Positions 9,335-18,318 of a DNA stretch of 64,000 bases are shown here, in pieces. Location: assembly GCA_963664945.1 (NCBI GenBank), contig OY761822.1, positions 186,001 through 250,000 of the forward strand. Reading direction: 5' to 3'. The notes under the pieces were generated by a model. It saw only the letters and a program-made list of their open reading frames with translations. It did no database searches and was not told the origin of the DNA. Made by a program: the position numbers and the translations under genes. Numbering within the stretch: position 1 is the stretch's first letter; every line of letters begins with the position of its first letter. This DNA comes from UBA6522 sp963664945 (GTDB lineage Bacteria; Pseudomonadota; Gammaproteobacteria; Steroidobacterales; Rariloculaceae).

Positions 9335-9637
9335 CTACCAGCGACCGCCGCCGCCGTACCCGCCACGACCGCCGCCGGAACTCCTCTTCTTCTGGGGCTT
9401 TGCTTCGTTGACCCTTAACGGCCGACCGTCGAAGTCGGTGTTGTTGAGGGCATCGATCGCCGCGCGAGCTTCGGCGTCGGTACCCATCTCGATGAAACCG
9501 AAACCCTTGCTTCGACCCGTGTCGCGATCGGTGATGAGCTTCACGGACTCGACCGTGCCGCACTCGGCGAATTTGCTCAAGATGGTCTGCTCGGTTGCCG
9601 AGAACGGCAGGTTGCCTACGTATAGTTTTCTACTCAT
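9335..9637 (-). CDS. RNA recognition motif (RRM) RNA-binding protein
   Basis: A 100-residue single-RRM protein. RNP2 is KLYVGNLPF (residues 4-12) and RNP1 is KGFGFIEM (about 45-52); the C-terminus is a basic and glycine-rich tail (RSSGGGRGGYGGGG). This layout matches the small bacterial/cyanobacterial Rbp family, often cold-inducible RNA chaperones. It is monocistronic: the flanking genes are on the other strand or well separated. The start ATG 9637 is supported by MSRKLYVGNLP, a typical N-terminus. Confidence 0.95.
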   Translation of the reverse strand: MSRKLYVGNLPFSATEQTILSKFAECGTVESVKLITDRDTGRSKGFGFIEMGTDAEARAAIDALNNTDFDGRPLRVNEAKPQKKRSSGGGRGGYGGGGRW

Positions 9638-9756
9638 GATGCCTCCTGTTGGCTGAGTGCCCGTAACGGAGGATCAGAGCGGTATGCCCGAGACTCAATT
9701 GACGGTGGTGCGCGATCCTACTGCAATTGATCGCAAATTGCTTGCTGGCGCCCTAT

Positions 9757-9792
9757 CCAACCGATAATTGCGTAACAGTTGATTGGAGCATC
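9757..9792. repeat. Copy B of a recurrent ~36-bp motif
   Basis: CCAACCGATAATTGCGTAAC and the following 16 bases align with 4612-4647 at roughly four in five positions, ending in TTGATTGGAGCATC versus TTGGATGGAGCACC. It lies between two minus-strand genes (9335-9637 and 9808-9996). No gene was recognised directly downstream on the plus strand. Function unknown. Confidence 0.4.
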
Positions 9793-9807
9793 TGTTTTCG
9801 AGAAATG

Positions 9808-9996
9808 TTATCTCGCTGACGAACTACCCGGATCCTCAGGGTTCTCCGCTTCGTTTTCCGCTTCGGGGAGATCCTCCGATTTCCTGGCCTTTTGCGCTTT
9901 CCTCAGCGCGCGCTTCGCTTCTTTCGCTCGACGCTTCTCTAGTTTGGCCTGCTCTCGTTGCCTCTTCGCGTATGTCTGGGGACTGCGTCTTGCCAC
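9808..9996 (-). CDS. Small highly charged conserved-type protein
   Basis: 62 residues, N-terminus MARRSPQTYAKRQREQAKLE, then a long Lys/Arg/Ala/Glu-rich helix and an acidic tail ending in SSSAR. No domain is recognised. The sequence resembles short charged proteins of unknown function in many gammaproteobacteria. The MARRSPQTYAKRQRE start is compact and the helix could be a coiled coil or a nucleic-acid-binding segment. It is a separate unit from the RRM gene 171 bases downstream. Confidence 0.65.
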   Translation of the reverse strand: MARRSPQTYAKRQREQAKLEKRRAKEAKRALRKAQKARKSEDLPEAENEAENPEDPGSSSAR

Positions 9997-10144
9997 GGAT
10001 CAGATCTCCTGCCTGAGTGTAACCGACACGCTAGCACAGAATCGGCTTGTAAATCTTCAACCGTTCAGCAAATGCGATCCCTTTTGGAAATTTGCCGGCA
10101 AATTACGCAGATAGGAGGGTACGGCACCGGTAATTCTCTATAAG

Positions 10145-10984
10145 TCAGTTACTTATGCTGGTAAGGGATCGAAAATCGAAACGGTCCGGATCTGCCAGAT
10201 GGGACAGGGTGACGTTGCGCAGGCTGCGGAACAATCGTTCGGTCCGGCCCGGATCCTCGGATTCCCACGCGGCCAGCATCGCCTTGACCTGTTTGCGCCG
10301 CAGGTTCTCCTGCGAGCCGCACAGGTTGCACGGGATAATGGGAAACTCCCGTGCTTCGGCATAGCGCGCGATGTCGGCTTCCCGGCAATAGACAAGCGGG
10401 CGGATCACGATGTGCCGGCGGTCGTCGCTCAGGAGCTTCGGCGGCATCGCCTTCAGCGCGGCGCCGTAGAACATGTTGAGAAACAACGTTTCCACGACAT
10501 CCTCGCGGTGATGCCCCAGGGCGATCCGGGTGGCGCCCAGTTCGTCCGCGACCCGGTAGAGGATGCCGCGCCGCAAGCGTGAACACAGCCCGCACAGGGT
10601 CCTGCCTTCAGGGATCACGCGGGTCACCACGGAATAGGTGTCTTCCTCCACGATGCGGTAATCGACGCCCAGTGCGTCCAGGTACCGTGGAAGCACCTCC
10701 TCGGGGAACCCCGGCTGCTTCTGGTCCAGGTTGACGGCGACCAGTTCGAAGTTCACCGGCGCCCGCCGCTGCAGTGCCAGCAGCATGTCGAGCAGCGTGT
10801 AGGAATCCTTGCCGCCGGAGACGCAGACCATGATGCGGTCGCCGTCGCCGATCATCCCGTAATCAGCGATGGCCTTGCCCGCGTGCCGGCGCAGCTTCGC
10901 GGCGAGTTTCCGCCCGGATTTCCCTGCCGCCACACCGGAAGGAGGCGCAACAACTTGGAAATCGGGTGCGACGATCATGGGCAT
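10145..10984 (-). CDS. ttcA: tRNA 2-thiocytidine(32) synthetase TtcA
   Basis: TtcA thiolates C32 of certain tRNAs in an ATP-dependent, Fe-S-cluster-dependent reaction. The PP-loop is CVSGGKDSYTLLDML (about residues 53-67 from the chosen start). Two Cys-X2-Cys motifs are present: TLCGLCSRLRRG and IPCNLCGSQENLRRKQ. The frame is open to an ATG at 11062, but the N-terminal 26 residues are not family-like; ATG 10984 (MPMIVAPDFQVV) gives 279 residues with about 55 residues before the PP-loop, as in E. coli. The start remains uncertain; the identity is not. Confidence 0.94.
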   Translation of the reverse strand: MPMIVAPDFQVVAPPSGVAAGKSGRKLAAKLRRHAGKAIADYGMIGDGDRIMVCVSGGKDSYTLLDMLLALQRRAPVNFELVAVNLDQKQPGFPEEVLPRYLDALGVDYRIVEEDTYSVVTRVIPEGRTLCGLCSRLRRGILYRVADELGATRIALGHHREDVVETLFLNMFYGAALKAMPPKLLSDDRRHIVIRPLVYCREADIARYAEAREFPIIPCNLCGSQENLRRKQVKAMLAAWESEDPGRTERLFRSLRNVTLSHLADPDRFDFRSLTSISN

Positions 10985-11095
10985 TTTCCGATTGCTCGGT
11001 CGGTTGGGAGGAACGCGGATCATACCCGACGACGCGGCCCGCACGGTATGATGACGCGCCATGCCGCACCACCGGGCGCGATGACGATTTCAGCC

Positions 11096-11272
11096 ATGGC
11101 CAGGAAACCCCGAAATCCCGTTGCCCGCTCGCCGCTCCTGCGCAAGGGTGGCGTTCACCGCAAGTCCAGATCCGCCGAACGCATGCAGTCCAGGCGCGAG
11201 TTGAAGGAGGAGGCCGAGGGCGAACGGGAGGATCAAGGCACAAAGTCCGGTCCCGATCCCGAACGCCAATAG
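11096..11272 (+). CDS. Small basic conserved-type protein
   Basis: 58 residues beginning MARKPRNPVARSPLLRKGGV, then KSRSAERMQSRRELKEE and an acidic/polar tail. I recall similar short proteins with 'RNPxARSPLxRKGGxHxKS' from gammaproteobacteria but no function; this is memory, not a search. The ATG at 11096 is chosen because the conserved-looking sequence starts there, although the frame is open upstream. No strong ribosome site is visible. It is divergent from ttcA. Confidence 0.5.
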   Translation: MARKPRNPVARSPLLRKGGVHRKSRSAERMQSRRELKEEAEGEREDQGTKSGPDPERQ

Positions 11273-11449
11273 CCCGTGGCGGCAGTCCCGCGCCAGGCAA
11301 CGACAGGGACTAGTGTCGAGTCAAGCCTGTTCTGTCGCATCAGCAATAGCCGCGCGGTTCGTGGCAAGGCGCGTCCCGCCGGGAATATCGGGAATGTTGC
11401 CAAGGGACGCAACGCCGCCACGGGCCGCGTGGCTATCGCCCTTCGGGAG

Positions 11450-12106
11450 CTATCCGGAAGCGAGGCGGTGAGCCTGGCGCGTGGTTTCCGGGAGCCGGTA
11501 GCGGGGCGTAAGGCCGAGCACGAGTTCGACGGCCGTTGCCAGGGTGAATCCGTATCCGACGGACACGAACACGGGCTTGACCCCCTTGCGCGTTCGCAGC
11601 ACTGCCCCAATGGTTTCGCCGCCATCGCGCAGCGGTACCCAGGCGCCCTTCACATCCGGTACGGGGTCGTGCACCCCGATCAAGCGCGACTTGGCCACGC
11701 CGATGCTCGGCACACCGCTCAGCAAGCCAATATGGCACGCCAGCCCGAACCGGCGCGGGTGCGCGTACCCCTGTCCGTCGCAAACCAGCACATCCGCCGT
11801 TGCCGTCAACCCGTCCAGGGCGCGCAGGGCTGCAGGGCATTCCCTGAACGACAACAGGCCCGGTACATAGGGGAAACTCGTCGGTCGGCGGGCGATGGCC
11901 GTGTCCACGACTTCCAGTTCCGGGTAGCGCAGCACGACGGCCGCGGCCCGTGTTACCGCCCCATTGCGCTCGAATCCGATGTCGATACCCGCGACGCGGG
12001 CAGGCGGGCCGGCGATCAGGTCCCGGCGCACGACACGGCCGCGAAACTCCTCCTGGAGCCGGCGTGCCTCCGCAGGGGTCAATTCCCAGGAATGCGACAG
12101 TGTCAT
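11450..12106 (-). CDS. nfi: Endonuclease V (deoxyinosine 3'-endonuclease)
   Basis: Endonuclease V nicks DNA at the second phosphodiester bond 3' of deoxyinosine in repair of deaminated adenine. The 218-residue product has the family length. Visible motifs: VAGIDIGFER (catalytic Asp), SFPYVPGLLSFRECPAAL with the wedge Pro-Tyr-Val-Pro and catalytic Glu, DVLVCDGQGYAHPRRFGLA (second Asp), and LACHIGLLSGVPSIGVAKS. The C-terminus YRLPETTRQAHRLASG is typical. It stands alone, convergent to the small basic protein gene. Confidence 0.96.
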   Translation of the reverse strand: MTLSHSWELTPAEARRLQEEFRGRVVRRDLIAGPPARVAGIDIGFERNGAVTRAAAVVLRYPELEVVDTAIARRPTSFPYVPGLLSFRECPAALRALDGLTATADVLVCDGQGYAHPRRFGLACHIGLLSGVPSIGVAKSRLIGVHDPVPDVKGAWVPLRDGGETIGAVLRTRKGVKPVFVSVGYGFTLATAVELVLGLTPRYRLPETTRQAHRLASG

Positions 12107-12353
12107 TTCGCGGTCCGTTGCGGTAGCAGTAGGCGGGAAAGACAGGCTAGGATTAGGGCGAACACCAGAAATTGCTCATTAGTGCCCATCAAGCTTGCCA
12201 GATTTTCCGCAGCGCAACCGTCCGGCAGCCCGTGGCGGAAGTCGCGCGAAGCACCGGGACCGGCGAGGCGGCCTTCCGCCCGGTCCGCAGGACGTTCACC
12301 ACAGGTTGCCGGTATGCCCCGACTCCGTACCCGGCTTGACGGGAAAACCGCCG

Positions 12354-13154
12354 ATGCCTGATCGAGCGCGAAGTCGGGCAGCCCTGCTGGGAATCCTCGC
12401 ACTGGGATTGGGGCTGTCGGGCCCGCCGGCCGCGGCCCGGCCGCTCCAGGACGTGCTGAACTACGGCACCCTGCGTGTCGGAGTGGCGCTGTTTCCCCCG
12501 TGGACCATGCGCGACGCATCCGGGGAACTCAGCGGATTTGAAATCGATGTCGCCAGAATGCTGGCCGAGGACATGAATGTGGAGGTCGAGTTCAACTTGT
12601 ACCCCTGGGACCGCATCATTCTCGGCCTGGAAGCGGGCGAGATCGATATCATCGCCGCCGGTCTTTCGATCACGCCGGAACGGGCGCTTCACGTCGCCTT
12701 CAGTAAACCGTACGCCACCAGCGGCACGACGCTTGCGACCAATATCGAGACCACATCGGATGTCACGAGTCTCGACGATCTCAACGACACCTTCTACACG
12801 GTCGCCGCCATTGCCGGGTCCGCTGCCGAGGAACTGGCCAGAAGGATATTCCCCCGCGCGGAACTCCAACTTTATGAGGATGCGGAAACCGCCAGTTCCG
12901 CACTGGTCGCGGGCGAAGTGGACGCCTATCTCGATAACGAACCCGTCCCCACGTTCCTGGCGCTTGAGAACCCGACCGTCGTAGACGTGCCGGTGCCGGA
13001 ACCGCTGCTGCCCACACCCGCCGGGTTTGCGGTCGTCAAGGGCGACCCGGACTTTGTCAACTTCCTCGACGCCTGGATCACGGCGCGCGAAGCCGATACC
13101 TGGTTGCCGACCCAGCACGGCTATTGGTTCCAGACGCTCAGGTGGAGGAACTGA
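12354..13154 (+). CDS. Amino-acid-type ABC transporter substrate-binding protein (SBP family 3)
   Basis: 266 residues from ATG 12354 (MPDRARSRAALLG), with a signal peptide ending near GPPAAARP, so periplasmic. The mature part is a family 3 solute-binding protein: LNYGTLRVGVALFPPWTMRD, ELSGFEIDVARMLAEDM, and ISITPERALHVAFSKPY-like LSITPERALHVAFSKPY. The frame is open 53 codons upstream but without protein-like sequence. No permease or ATPase is adjacent, so the partner transporter is elsewhere or the protein has a sensory role. A small secreted protein follows after one base. Confidence 0.9.
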   Translation: MPDRARSRAALLGILALGLGLSGPPAAARPLQDVLNYGTLRVGVALFPPWTMRDASGELSGFEIDVARMLAEDMNVEVEFNLYPWDRIILGLEAGEIDIIAAGLSITPERALHVAFSKPYATSGTTLATNIETTSDVTSLDDLNDTFYTVAAIAGSAAEELARRIFPRAELQLYEDAETASSALVAGEVDAYLDNEPVPTFLALENPTVVDVPVPEPLLPTPAGFAVVKGDPDFVNFLDAWITAREADTWLPTQHGYWFQTLRWRN

Positions 13155-13155
13155 G

Positions 13156-13686
13156 ATGCCTGGCAGCCCGTGGCGGGAATTCCGAGTTGCGCCTGCCCGG
13201 GCGAGGGTTCGAGCCGGTCGCGCAGCGCGAGGCAGAGCACCGCTCCGCCAGGCGAGAACGGCTGACAAGGCATGGCTTCGATCGGTTTTCCTGCTCGCGG
13301 CGGCCTGCACCGCGACCGCACTTGCACAGGAGGATGCCCCGCTGCCGCCGCGAATCCTCGATGATCCGCCCGGGCGGGCGAGCCTGGCGGAGCTACCGAA
13401 TGACCGGGTGGAGGTGCTGGAGGAAATCGTCGTGGTCGCCCGCGACGAGTGGCGGTTGCCGGATCTTGGCGCCAATTGGCGGGCGCGATTCGAGCAGCCG
13501 GTCGAGAGCCGCGTCGCCATGCGGTACCTGCCCCTCTATGACCCCGAAATGGCCGACCGCTGGCCGGACCTCTTTCAGCTCGGCAAGCAGGAAGAGCGAA
13601 CCGGCTACATCGAGCTGTTTCGAATCCGTTTCGGGTCCGAGGCCAGGCAAGCCACCGTTCCCACCGTGCTGAATCCGGATCCCTGA
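13156..13686 (+). CDS. Hypothetical secreted protein
   Basis: Up to 176 residues from ATG 13156, one base after the preceding stop (operon). A hydrophobic stretch SVFLLAAACTATALAQ near residue 43-58 looks like a signal peptide, so the real start may lie downstream of the arginine-rich leader at a non-ATG codon. The mature region (IVVVARDEWRLPDLGANW, RYLPLYDPEMADRW) is not recognised. Linkage with a solute-binding protein suggests a periplasmic role; function unknown. The 5' end contains a copy of the repeated GGCAGCCCGTGGCG sequence. Confidence 0.6.
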   Translation: MPGSPWREFRVAPARARVRAGRAARGRAPLRQARTADKAWLRSVFLLAAACTATALAQEDAPLPPRILDDPPGRASLAELPNDRVEVLEEIVVVARDEWRLPDLGANWRARFEQPVESRVAMRYLPLYDPEMADRWPDLFQLGKQEERTGYIELFRIRFGSEARQATVPTVLNPDP

Positions 13687-13737
13687 TACATCGATCATGG
13701 ACCTGATTCGCCTTAGGCCCTGTAAACACCACCCGAG

Positions 13738-14460
13738 ATGGCTCTGCCGGGCAGGTGTGCCTTGACCGGCCGTTCCGACTTTGACGGCTTTCCTGCCGAA
13801 ACAATCCGCTTTCTTGGCGAGCTGGCGAGCAACAACAACCGTCCGTGGTTCAACGAAAACAAGCCGCGTTACGAGGACACGGTGATCGAGCCCGCGCTGG
13901 ACTTCATCAGTGCCATGGGGCCGCGGCTGGAACGCGTGTCACCGCACTTCACGGCCATTCCCAGGCGCGTGGGCGGTTCGCTGATGCGCGTCTACAGGGA
14001 TACGCGCTTCTCCCGCGACAAGACCCCCTACAAGACCAATATCGGAATCCAGTTCCGCCATGAACTCGGCAAGGACGTTCACGCCCCGGGTTTCTACGTC
14101 CACATCGACCCCGACTCGTGTTTCCTGGGGGCCGGACTGTGGCGCCCGGGGTCGGGACCGCTGGGCATGATTCGGGACCGAATCGTCGAGGATCCGCACG
14201 CCTGGCGGGCGGCGCTGGACGACCGGAGCTTTCGCCGGCGGTTCGAGCTGACCGGCGACCGCCTCAAACGGCCGCCGCGGGGCTACCAGCCGGATCATCC
14301 GTACGTGGAGGATCTCAAGCGCAAGGACTTCATTGCCGTGACGGAGTTCGGTTTCGAGGCGGCGGCCGACGCAGGATTTGCGGACCGGGTGGCGGCGGAC
14401 TTTGCGGCCGCGAAACCGTTCATGGCGTTTCTGTGCAAGGCGCTTGACTTGCGGTATTGA
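13738..14460 (+). CDS. DUF2461 family protein
   Basis: 240 residues matching the DUF2461/TIGR02453 family of unknown function. Hallmarks: GFPAETIRFLGELASNNNRP (about 12-31) followed by WFNENKPRYED, RVYRDTRFSRDKTPYKTNIG (about 82-101), and FYVHIDPDSCFLGAGLWRP. The family is widespread and cytosolic. The ATG at 13738 adds about eight residues before the domain; a TTG at 13762 is an alternative. It is a single gene, convergent with the ECF transporter operon. Confidence 0.9.
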   Translation: MALPGRCALTGRSDFDGFPAETIRFLGELASNNNRPWFNENKPRYEDTVIEPALDFISAMGPRLERVSPHFTAIPRRVGGSLMRVYRDTRFSRDKTPYKTNIGIQFRHELGKDVHAPGFYVHIDPDSCFLGAGLWRPGSGPLGMIRDRIVEDPHAWRAALDDRSFRRRFELTGDRLKRPPRGYQPDHPYVEDLKRKDFIAVTEFGFEAAADAGFADRVAADFAAAKPFMAFLCKALDLRY

Positions 14461-14511
14461 CAGTACGTGACAAGAGTCCCGCCCGGCGCGGGGAGTGGCG
14501 AGGCGCCGGGC

Positions 14512-15336
14512 TCAGCGCCCGATGTTCCACTGCATGGTGGCCGGATTGAACTCGTAGATCAGGTAGAGCACCGAGATCGCGAAGAATACCCACGCAAAGA
14601 GGTCGCCACCCCGGTGCCGCGGCAGTTCGCGCATGAAGGTCCGGTTCTTGTGCGCGCCGTAACCGCGGATATCGAGGGCCATGGCCTGTGTCTGGCCGTT
14701 TCGCAACCCCAGCACCAGCATGGCGAAGGCCAGGTGGCGGATGCGGATCCACTTGCGCCGGAACCAGTTCGTTTCCTGGCCGAGGTCGCGGATGCGCTGG
14801 GTAATGGAAATCTCCCGGCCCAGATGCAGGAATGAAGGGAAGAGGATCAGTCCGAGCACCGGCGCGTGGACCAGGCGATAGTCCCAGCCGCGCCGGGAAA
14901 GGCTTTGCACCATGTCGGTCGGATGGGTGGTGAACGCAAAGGCCAGACCCGCCGTCCCCAGGGCCAGAAACCGTAGCGCCAAGAGCGCGCCGAACCCGAG
15001 CGCTGCCCACGTCAGGTCCTTGATGGGCGTGCGCAGCGCGACAGCGTCGGACCCCACGGTGGCCTGCCCGCCGTAGAAGAACGGGAACACCACCGCCAGA
15101 ATCAGAATGAAGGGCACGATTATTCTGCCCAGCGCCCAATACTGTCTCAGCGACACGCCCGTAAAGAAGGCTGCGAAGAGAAAACAGGTCGCAAAGAGCC
15201 CTGCGCCGACATAGAGATTAGTATTGAAAATGGCCACGAACGACACGCTCAGGACAATCAGCAGTTTCGCGAACGGCGTCATCCGGTGCGCCAGCGAATC
15301 GCCCTGGATGAATGACAGTTGGGCTCTGGCGCGCAT
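14512..15336 (-). CDS. ecfT: ECF transporter transmembrane (T) component
   Basis: EcfT/CbiQ family scaffold that couples ATPases to the substrate-binding S component in energy-coupling-factor vitamin/metal importers. 274 residues with about six membrane segments. The N-terminus has LAHRMTPFAKLLIVLSVS, and the cytosolic coupling region contains SRRGWDY and the family motif ALDIRGYG. It is the last gene of a minus-strand unit with the S component (18319-18963), the fused ATPases (16343-18244) and a secreted protein (15370-16236). A divalent vitamin or metal substrate cannot be deduced. Confidence 0.88.
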   Translation of the reverse strand: MRARAQLSFIQGDSLAHRMTPFAKLLIVLSVSFVAIFNTNLYVGAGLFATCFLFAAFFTGVSLRQYWALGRIIVPFILILAVVFPFFYGGQATVGSDAVALRTPIKDLTWAALGFGALLALRFLALGTAGLAFAFTTHPTDMVQSLSRRGWDYRLVHAPVLGLILFPSFLHLGREISITQRIRDLGQETNWFRRKWIRIRHLAFAMLVLGLRNGQTQAMALDIRGYGAHKNRTFMRELPRHRGGDLFAWVFFAISVLYLIYEFNPATMQWNIGR

Positions 15337-15369
15337 TTCGATCTGGCAGGCGTCCCGCGATTCCGGAAA

Positions 15370-16236
15370 TCAGTGCGAGAAACCCAGGGTCTCTACGGGC
15401 GGATCCAGCATGAGGCCGATATTGTCGATCAAGGCGATCCGGCCGCCGACGATTCTGAAAACTTCGGACACGTACATTTGCCTGCCGTCGTCGTAATGAA
15501 GCAGGGTGACGCCGAATACGATACCGGAATCAGGATCGATGACCGGAAAGCGCTGCTCGGCGGCCGGCCCCCAGGGAGGGCTTCCGCCGATGGAACTGAA
15601 GCAGGTCATCGCTTCGCCTTCCTCAACCGTGTTGGAATCGACATTGGTGATCTGCTGGCCGCTGTGATAGCGATTGCAGGACTCGACGTGATCCTCGGGG
15701 TCCGGCGAGTGATCGGTGAGGTCCTGAAAATACCGCCGGGCAATCGCATTCAGTTCGTTTCGGCTGCTGCGTTGCGCCATGGGCAACGGCTCGGCGAACT
15801 TCTGTGCCACGTTGTAGACGTAAGGCTCAACGACGCGTTCCGAGGTGTCCGAACTCAACTCGACATCCACAACTTCGCCATCAAGAATCTTGATGCGCGT
15901 GGAAATGTAGCCTGGCCGGCCGTCGGACAACTCAACACCGCTTCGCGACACGACGTTGCCCGTGATCGGATCGGCGAAGGTGATGCGGGACCGGACGCTC
16001 GCCACATCCTTCCACGCCGTCGCGTCGAGTTCGACCCGCCGGGCGTTTTCCCGCACCTCGGCGCTCGGCGAGATGGGGAGCGCACCTGCCGGACTTCCCG
16101 TCATTTCATCGACGAACCTGTCCATTACTTCCATCAGGCACGGCTTGTCACAGCGCGACGTCTGCGCAGCGGCTGGATCGCCCAAGCCCGCGAGTATCCC
16201 TGCCAGAAATAAAGCACCCACAATTTCCTTTCGCAT
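15370..16236 (-). CDS. Hypothetical secreted protein inside ECF operon
   Basis: 288 residues from ATG 16236 (MRKEIVGALFLAGILAGLGD), with a signal peptide cleaved near PAAAQ. The mature protein starts TSRCDKPCLMEVMDRFVDEM and has a later beta-rich region (DPDSGIVFGVTLLHYDDG). Four cysteines are visible, so disulfides are possible. I do not recognise a named family; the general form resembles nuclear-transport-factor-2-like secreted proteins. It sits between the ATPase and T-component genes of an ECF transporter, which suggests co-expression and perhaps a periplasmic substrate-related role. Confidence 0.7.
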   Translation of the reverse strand: MRKEIVGALFLAGILAGLGDPAAAQTSRCDKPCLMEVMDRFVDEMTGSPAGALPISPSAEVRENARRVELDATAWKDVASVRSRITFADPITGNVVSRSGVELSDGRPGYISTRIKILDGEVVDVELSSDTSERVVEPYVYNVAQKFAEPLPMAQRSSRNELNAIARRYFQDLTDHSPDPEDHVESCNRYHSGQQITNVDSNTVEEGEAMTCFSSIGGSPPWGPAAEQRFPVIDPDSGIVFGVTLLHYDDGRQMYVSEVFRIVGGRIALIDNIGLMLDPPVETLGFSH

Positions 16237-16342
16237 TGCAACGTCTCCAACGGCCCGGCAGGCCGGCCTGATCCATTCGACCCTTCGATAATAGAAAGGC
16301 ACTGGGCGCGGATATTACCGCGTCCCGTAACACCTGCGGCTG

Positions 16343-18244
16343 CTACGGGTTATCGTTGCCGGGTCGTGAAGGCGTCGTGTCGGCAGCGAATTCGACCCCG
16401 ATGCGCTCGACGAGTGCAGCCGTGGTCAACAGCGGTTCCCCCAGGAGGCGTGCGGAGATTTCATGCACCGGGGGCGGGCGGAGCCTCGCCCGGGCCAGAA
16501 TCTCGGGGGCGGCGAACAACTCGTCCGGCGCGCCGTCGAAGGTCGCCGCGCCATCGCAAAGCACCACGGTGCGATCCGCGTATTCGGCCACCAGCCGCAT
16601 GTCATGGGTGATGAACACCACCGCCGCGCCTCCGGCGGCGAGTCTGCGAAGCAATTCCATGAGGTTTCCGGCCTGGTGGTAGTCCTGGCCGAACGTCGGC
16701 TCGTCGAGGACCACGACGTCCGGCTCGTCGACGACCATCGCCGCCACCGAGAGCCTGCGTTTCTGGCCGTGGCTCAGCACATACGGGCTGGCGTCGCGTC
16801 GATCGAGCAAGCGCACGGCCCGCAGGTAGTCCAGGGTGCGCTGCTCCACCTCGTCGCTTGCGAGCCCCAGCGCCCGCAGACCGTGGGCGATCTCGCCGTA
16901 GACCGTCGCGCGGACGAACTGTTTCTCGGGGACCTGAAAGATGTGCGCCACACGCCGGGCCAGGCGCGCAAACTTGTATTCGGTGGTGGGGATACCGTCC
17001 ACCAGGACCTCGCCCGAATCCGGCACGGCGATGCCGTTGAAAAGCGATGCCAGGGTCGACTTGCCCGAACCGTTCTGGCCGACCAGGGCGAGGAGTTCGG
17101 AACGGTGGGCCGATAAACCGACGCCATTGAGTACGCTGTGATCGCCGTACGCGAAGCTGACGTCCCTGACTTCTATAACTGCGGACGACTCCGTATTCGT
17201 TGATGCGGCGTCCGCCGTATGGTCGCCTGCGTCAGCGTGGCCAACCGAAGCGACGTCGAGTCGGCCAGCCGAGACAGGACTGTCCTGGCCAGCCGTTGCG
17301 CCGCCTGGGCCCATGGCCGGAGTGGGTGCCGTCGGGTCGCCGCCCGGCGCCTCGACCACCGCTATCAGTTCATCGCCGGTCAGGGGCATTCCGCCGTCAA
17401 ATTGCAGACCTCGCGCCCGCAACTCCAATGCGACTTCGGTCGCCTGGGGTATCCAAAGGCCCATGTCGTCGCGAACTTCCAGGCCGCGCTGCACCATGAA
17501 CTCCCGCGGCGTCCAGGGGCCCTCGACGCTCCGGTCTTCCACCAGCAGCACCGCGTCGACCCGGTGGAAGACTTCGTCGACCTCGTGTTCGATCACCAGC
17601 ACGGTCAGGCCGCTGCGCGCCCGAATCCGGTCGATGGTGGCGAGCACGTCCGCGGTGCCGGCCGGGTCCAGGTTCGACGTGGGCTCGTCGAGGATCAGCA
17701 CGGCGGGTTCCAGCGCGAGCATGGCCGCAAGCGCCACGCGCTGCTTCTCGCCCCCGGAAAGTTCCAGCATGCTCCGCCGCCTGAACCCCGCCAGGCCTAC
17801 AAGTTCCAGCGCCTCGTCAATGCGGCGATGGATGTCCTGCGGCTCGACGAGGTAATTCTCCAGCGCGAATCCGACCTCCTCCTCCACCGTGAGGGTGACG
17901 ATCTGATCCTCGGGATTCTGGAACAGCATGTTGACGCATCGAAAGCGCTCCGCCGCGGCCAGTTCGCGACGGTTGATCAGGCCCCGCCCGGGATCGGCGA
18001 TGAGCACGCGCCCCTGGTTCCTGCCTCCCATGTAGTCGGGATAGATGCCGACAAGATTCAGCGCCAGCGTGCTCTTGCCGGAACCGCTACGACCGAGGAT
18101 GAGGACAAGGGAGCCGGCCTCGACGGAGAAGGAAACCTCGTTAAGGGCCGCAGGGCCTTCCGGCTCCCCGGCAGCCGGCTTGAACCAGAAACTGTACTCT
18201 TCCAGCGTCAGGGCAGCCCGGTCTATTGACGAGGTTGTGGTCAC
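16343..18244 (-). CDS. ECF transporter fused double ATPase (EcfA1-EcfA2)
   Basis: 633 residues holding two complete ABC ATPase domains in one chain, as in YkoD-type ECF importers. Domain 1 (about 1-270): Walker A LILGRSGSGKSTLALN, signature LSGGEKQRVALAAML, Walker B VLILDEPTSNLDP. Domain 2 (about 345-600): Walker A LVGQNGSGKSTLAS, signature LSHGQKRRLSVAAMV, Walker B VVVLDEPTFGQDY. The frame is open for 170 more codons upstream, but that part overlaps the S component gene and is Arg/Gly-rich shadow sequence. GTG 18244 (VTTTSSIDRAALTLEEYSFW) is taken as the start. Confidence 0.92.
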   Translation of the reverse strand: MTTTSSIDRAALTLEEYSFWFKPAAGEPEGPAALNEVSFSVEAGSLVLILGRSGSGKSTLALNLVGIYPDYMGGRNQGRVLIADPGRGLINRRELAAAERFRCVNMLFQNPEDQIVTLTVEEEVGFALENYLVEPQDIHRRIDEALELVGLAGFRRRSMLELSGGEKQRVALAAMLALEPAVLILDEPTSNLDPAGTADVLATIDRIRARSGLTVLVIEHEVDEVFHRVDAVLLVEDRSVEGPWTPREFMVQRGLEVRDDMGLWIPQATEVALELRARGLQFDGGMPLTGDELIAVVEAPGGDPTAPTPAMGPGGATAGQDSPVSAGRLDVASVGHADAGDHTADAASTNTESSAVIEVRDVSFAYGDHSVLNGVGLSAHRSELLALVGQNGSGKSTLASLFNGIAVPDSGEVLVDGIPTTEYKFARLARRVAHIFQVPEKQFVRATVYGEIAHGLRALGLASDEVEQRTLDYLRAVRLLDRRDASPYVLSHGQKRRLSVAAMVVDEPDVVVLDEPTFGQDYHQAGNLMELLRRLAAGGAAVVFITHDMRLVAEYADRTVVLCDGAATFDGAPDELFAAPEILARARLRPPPVHEISARLLGEPLLTTAALVERIGVEFAADTTPSRPGNDNP

Positions 18245-18318
18245 ATCGGACTTGTTCCACCCGCGGCGATCATCGAAATTCTCGCCTGATCGATCCGGCC
18301 AGCGGCTGGTGCCGGAGG

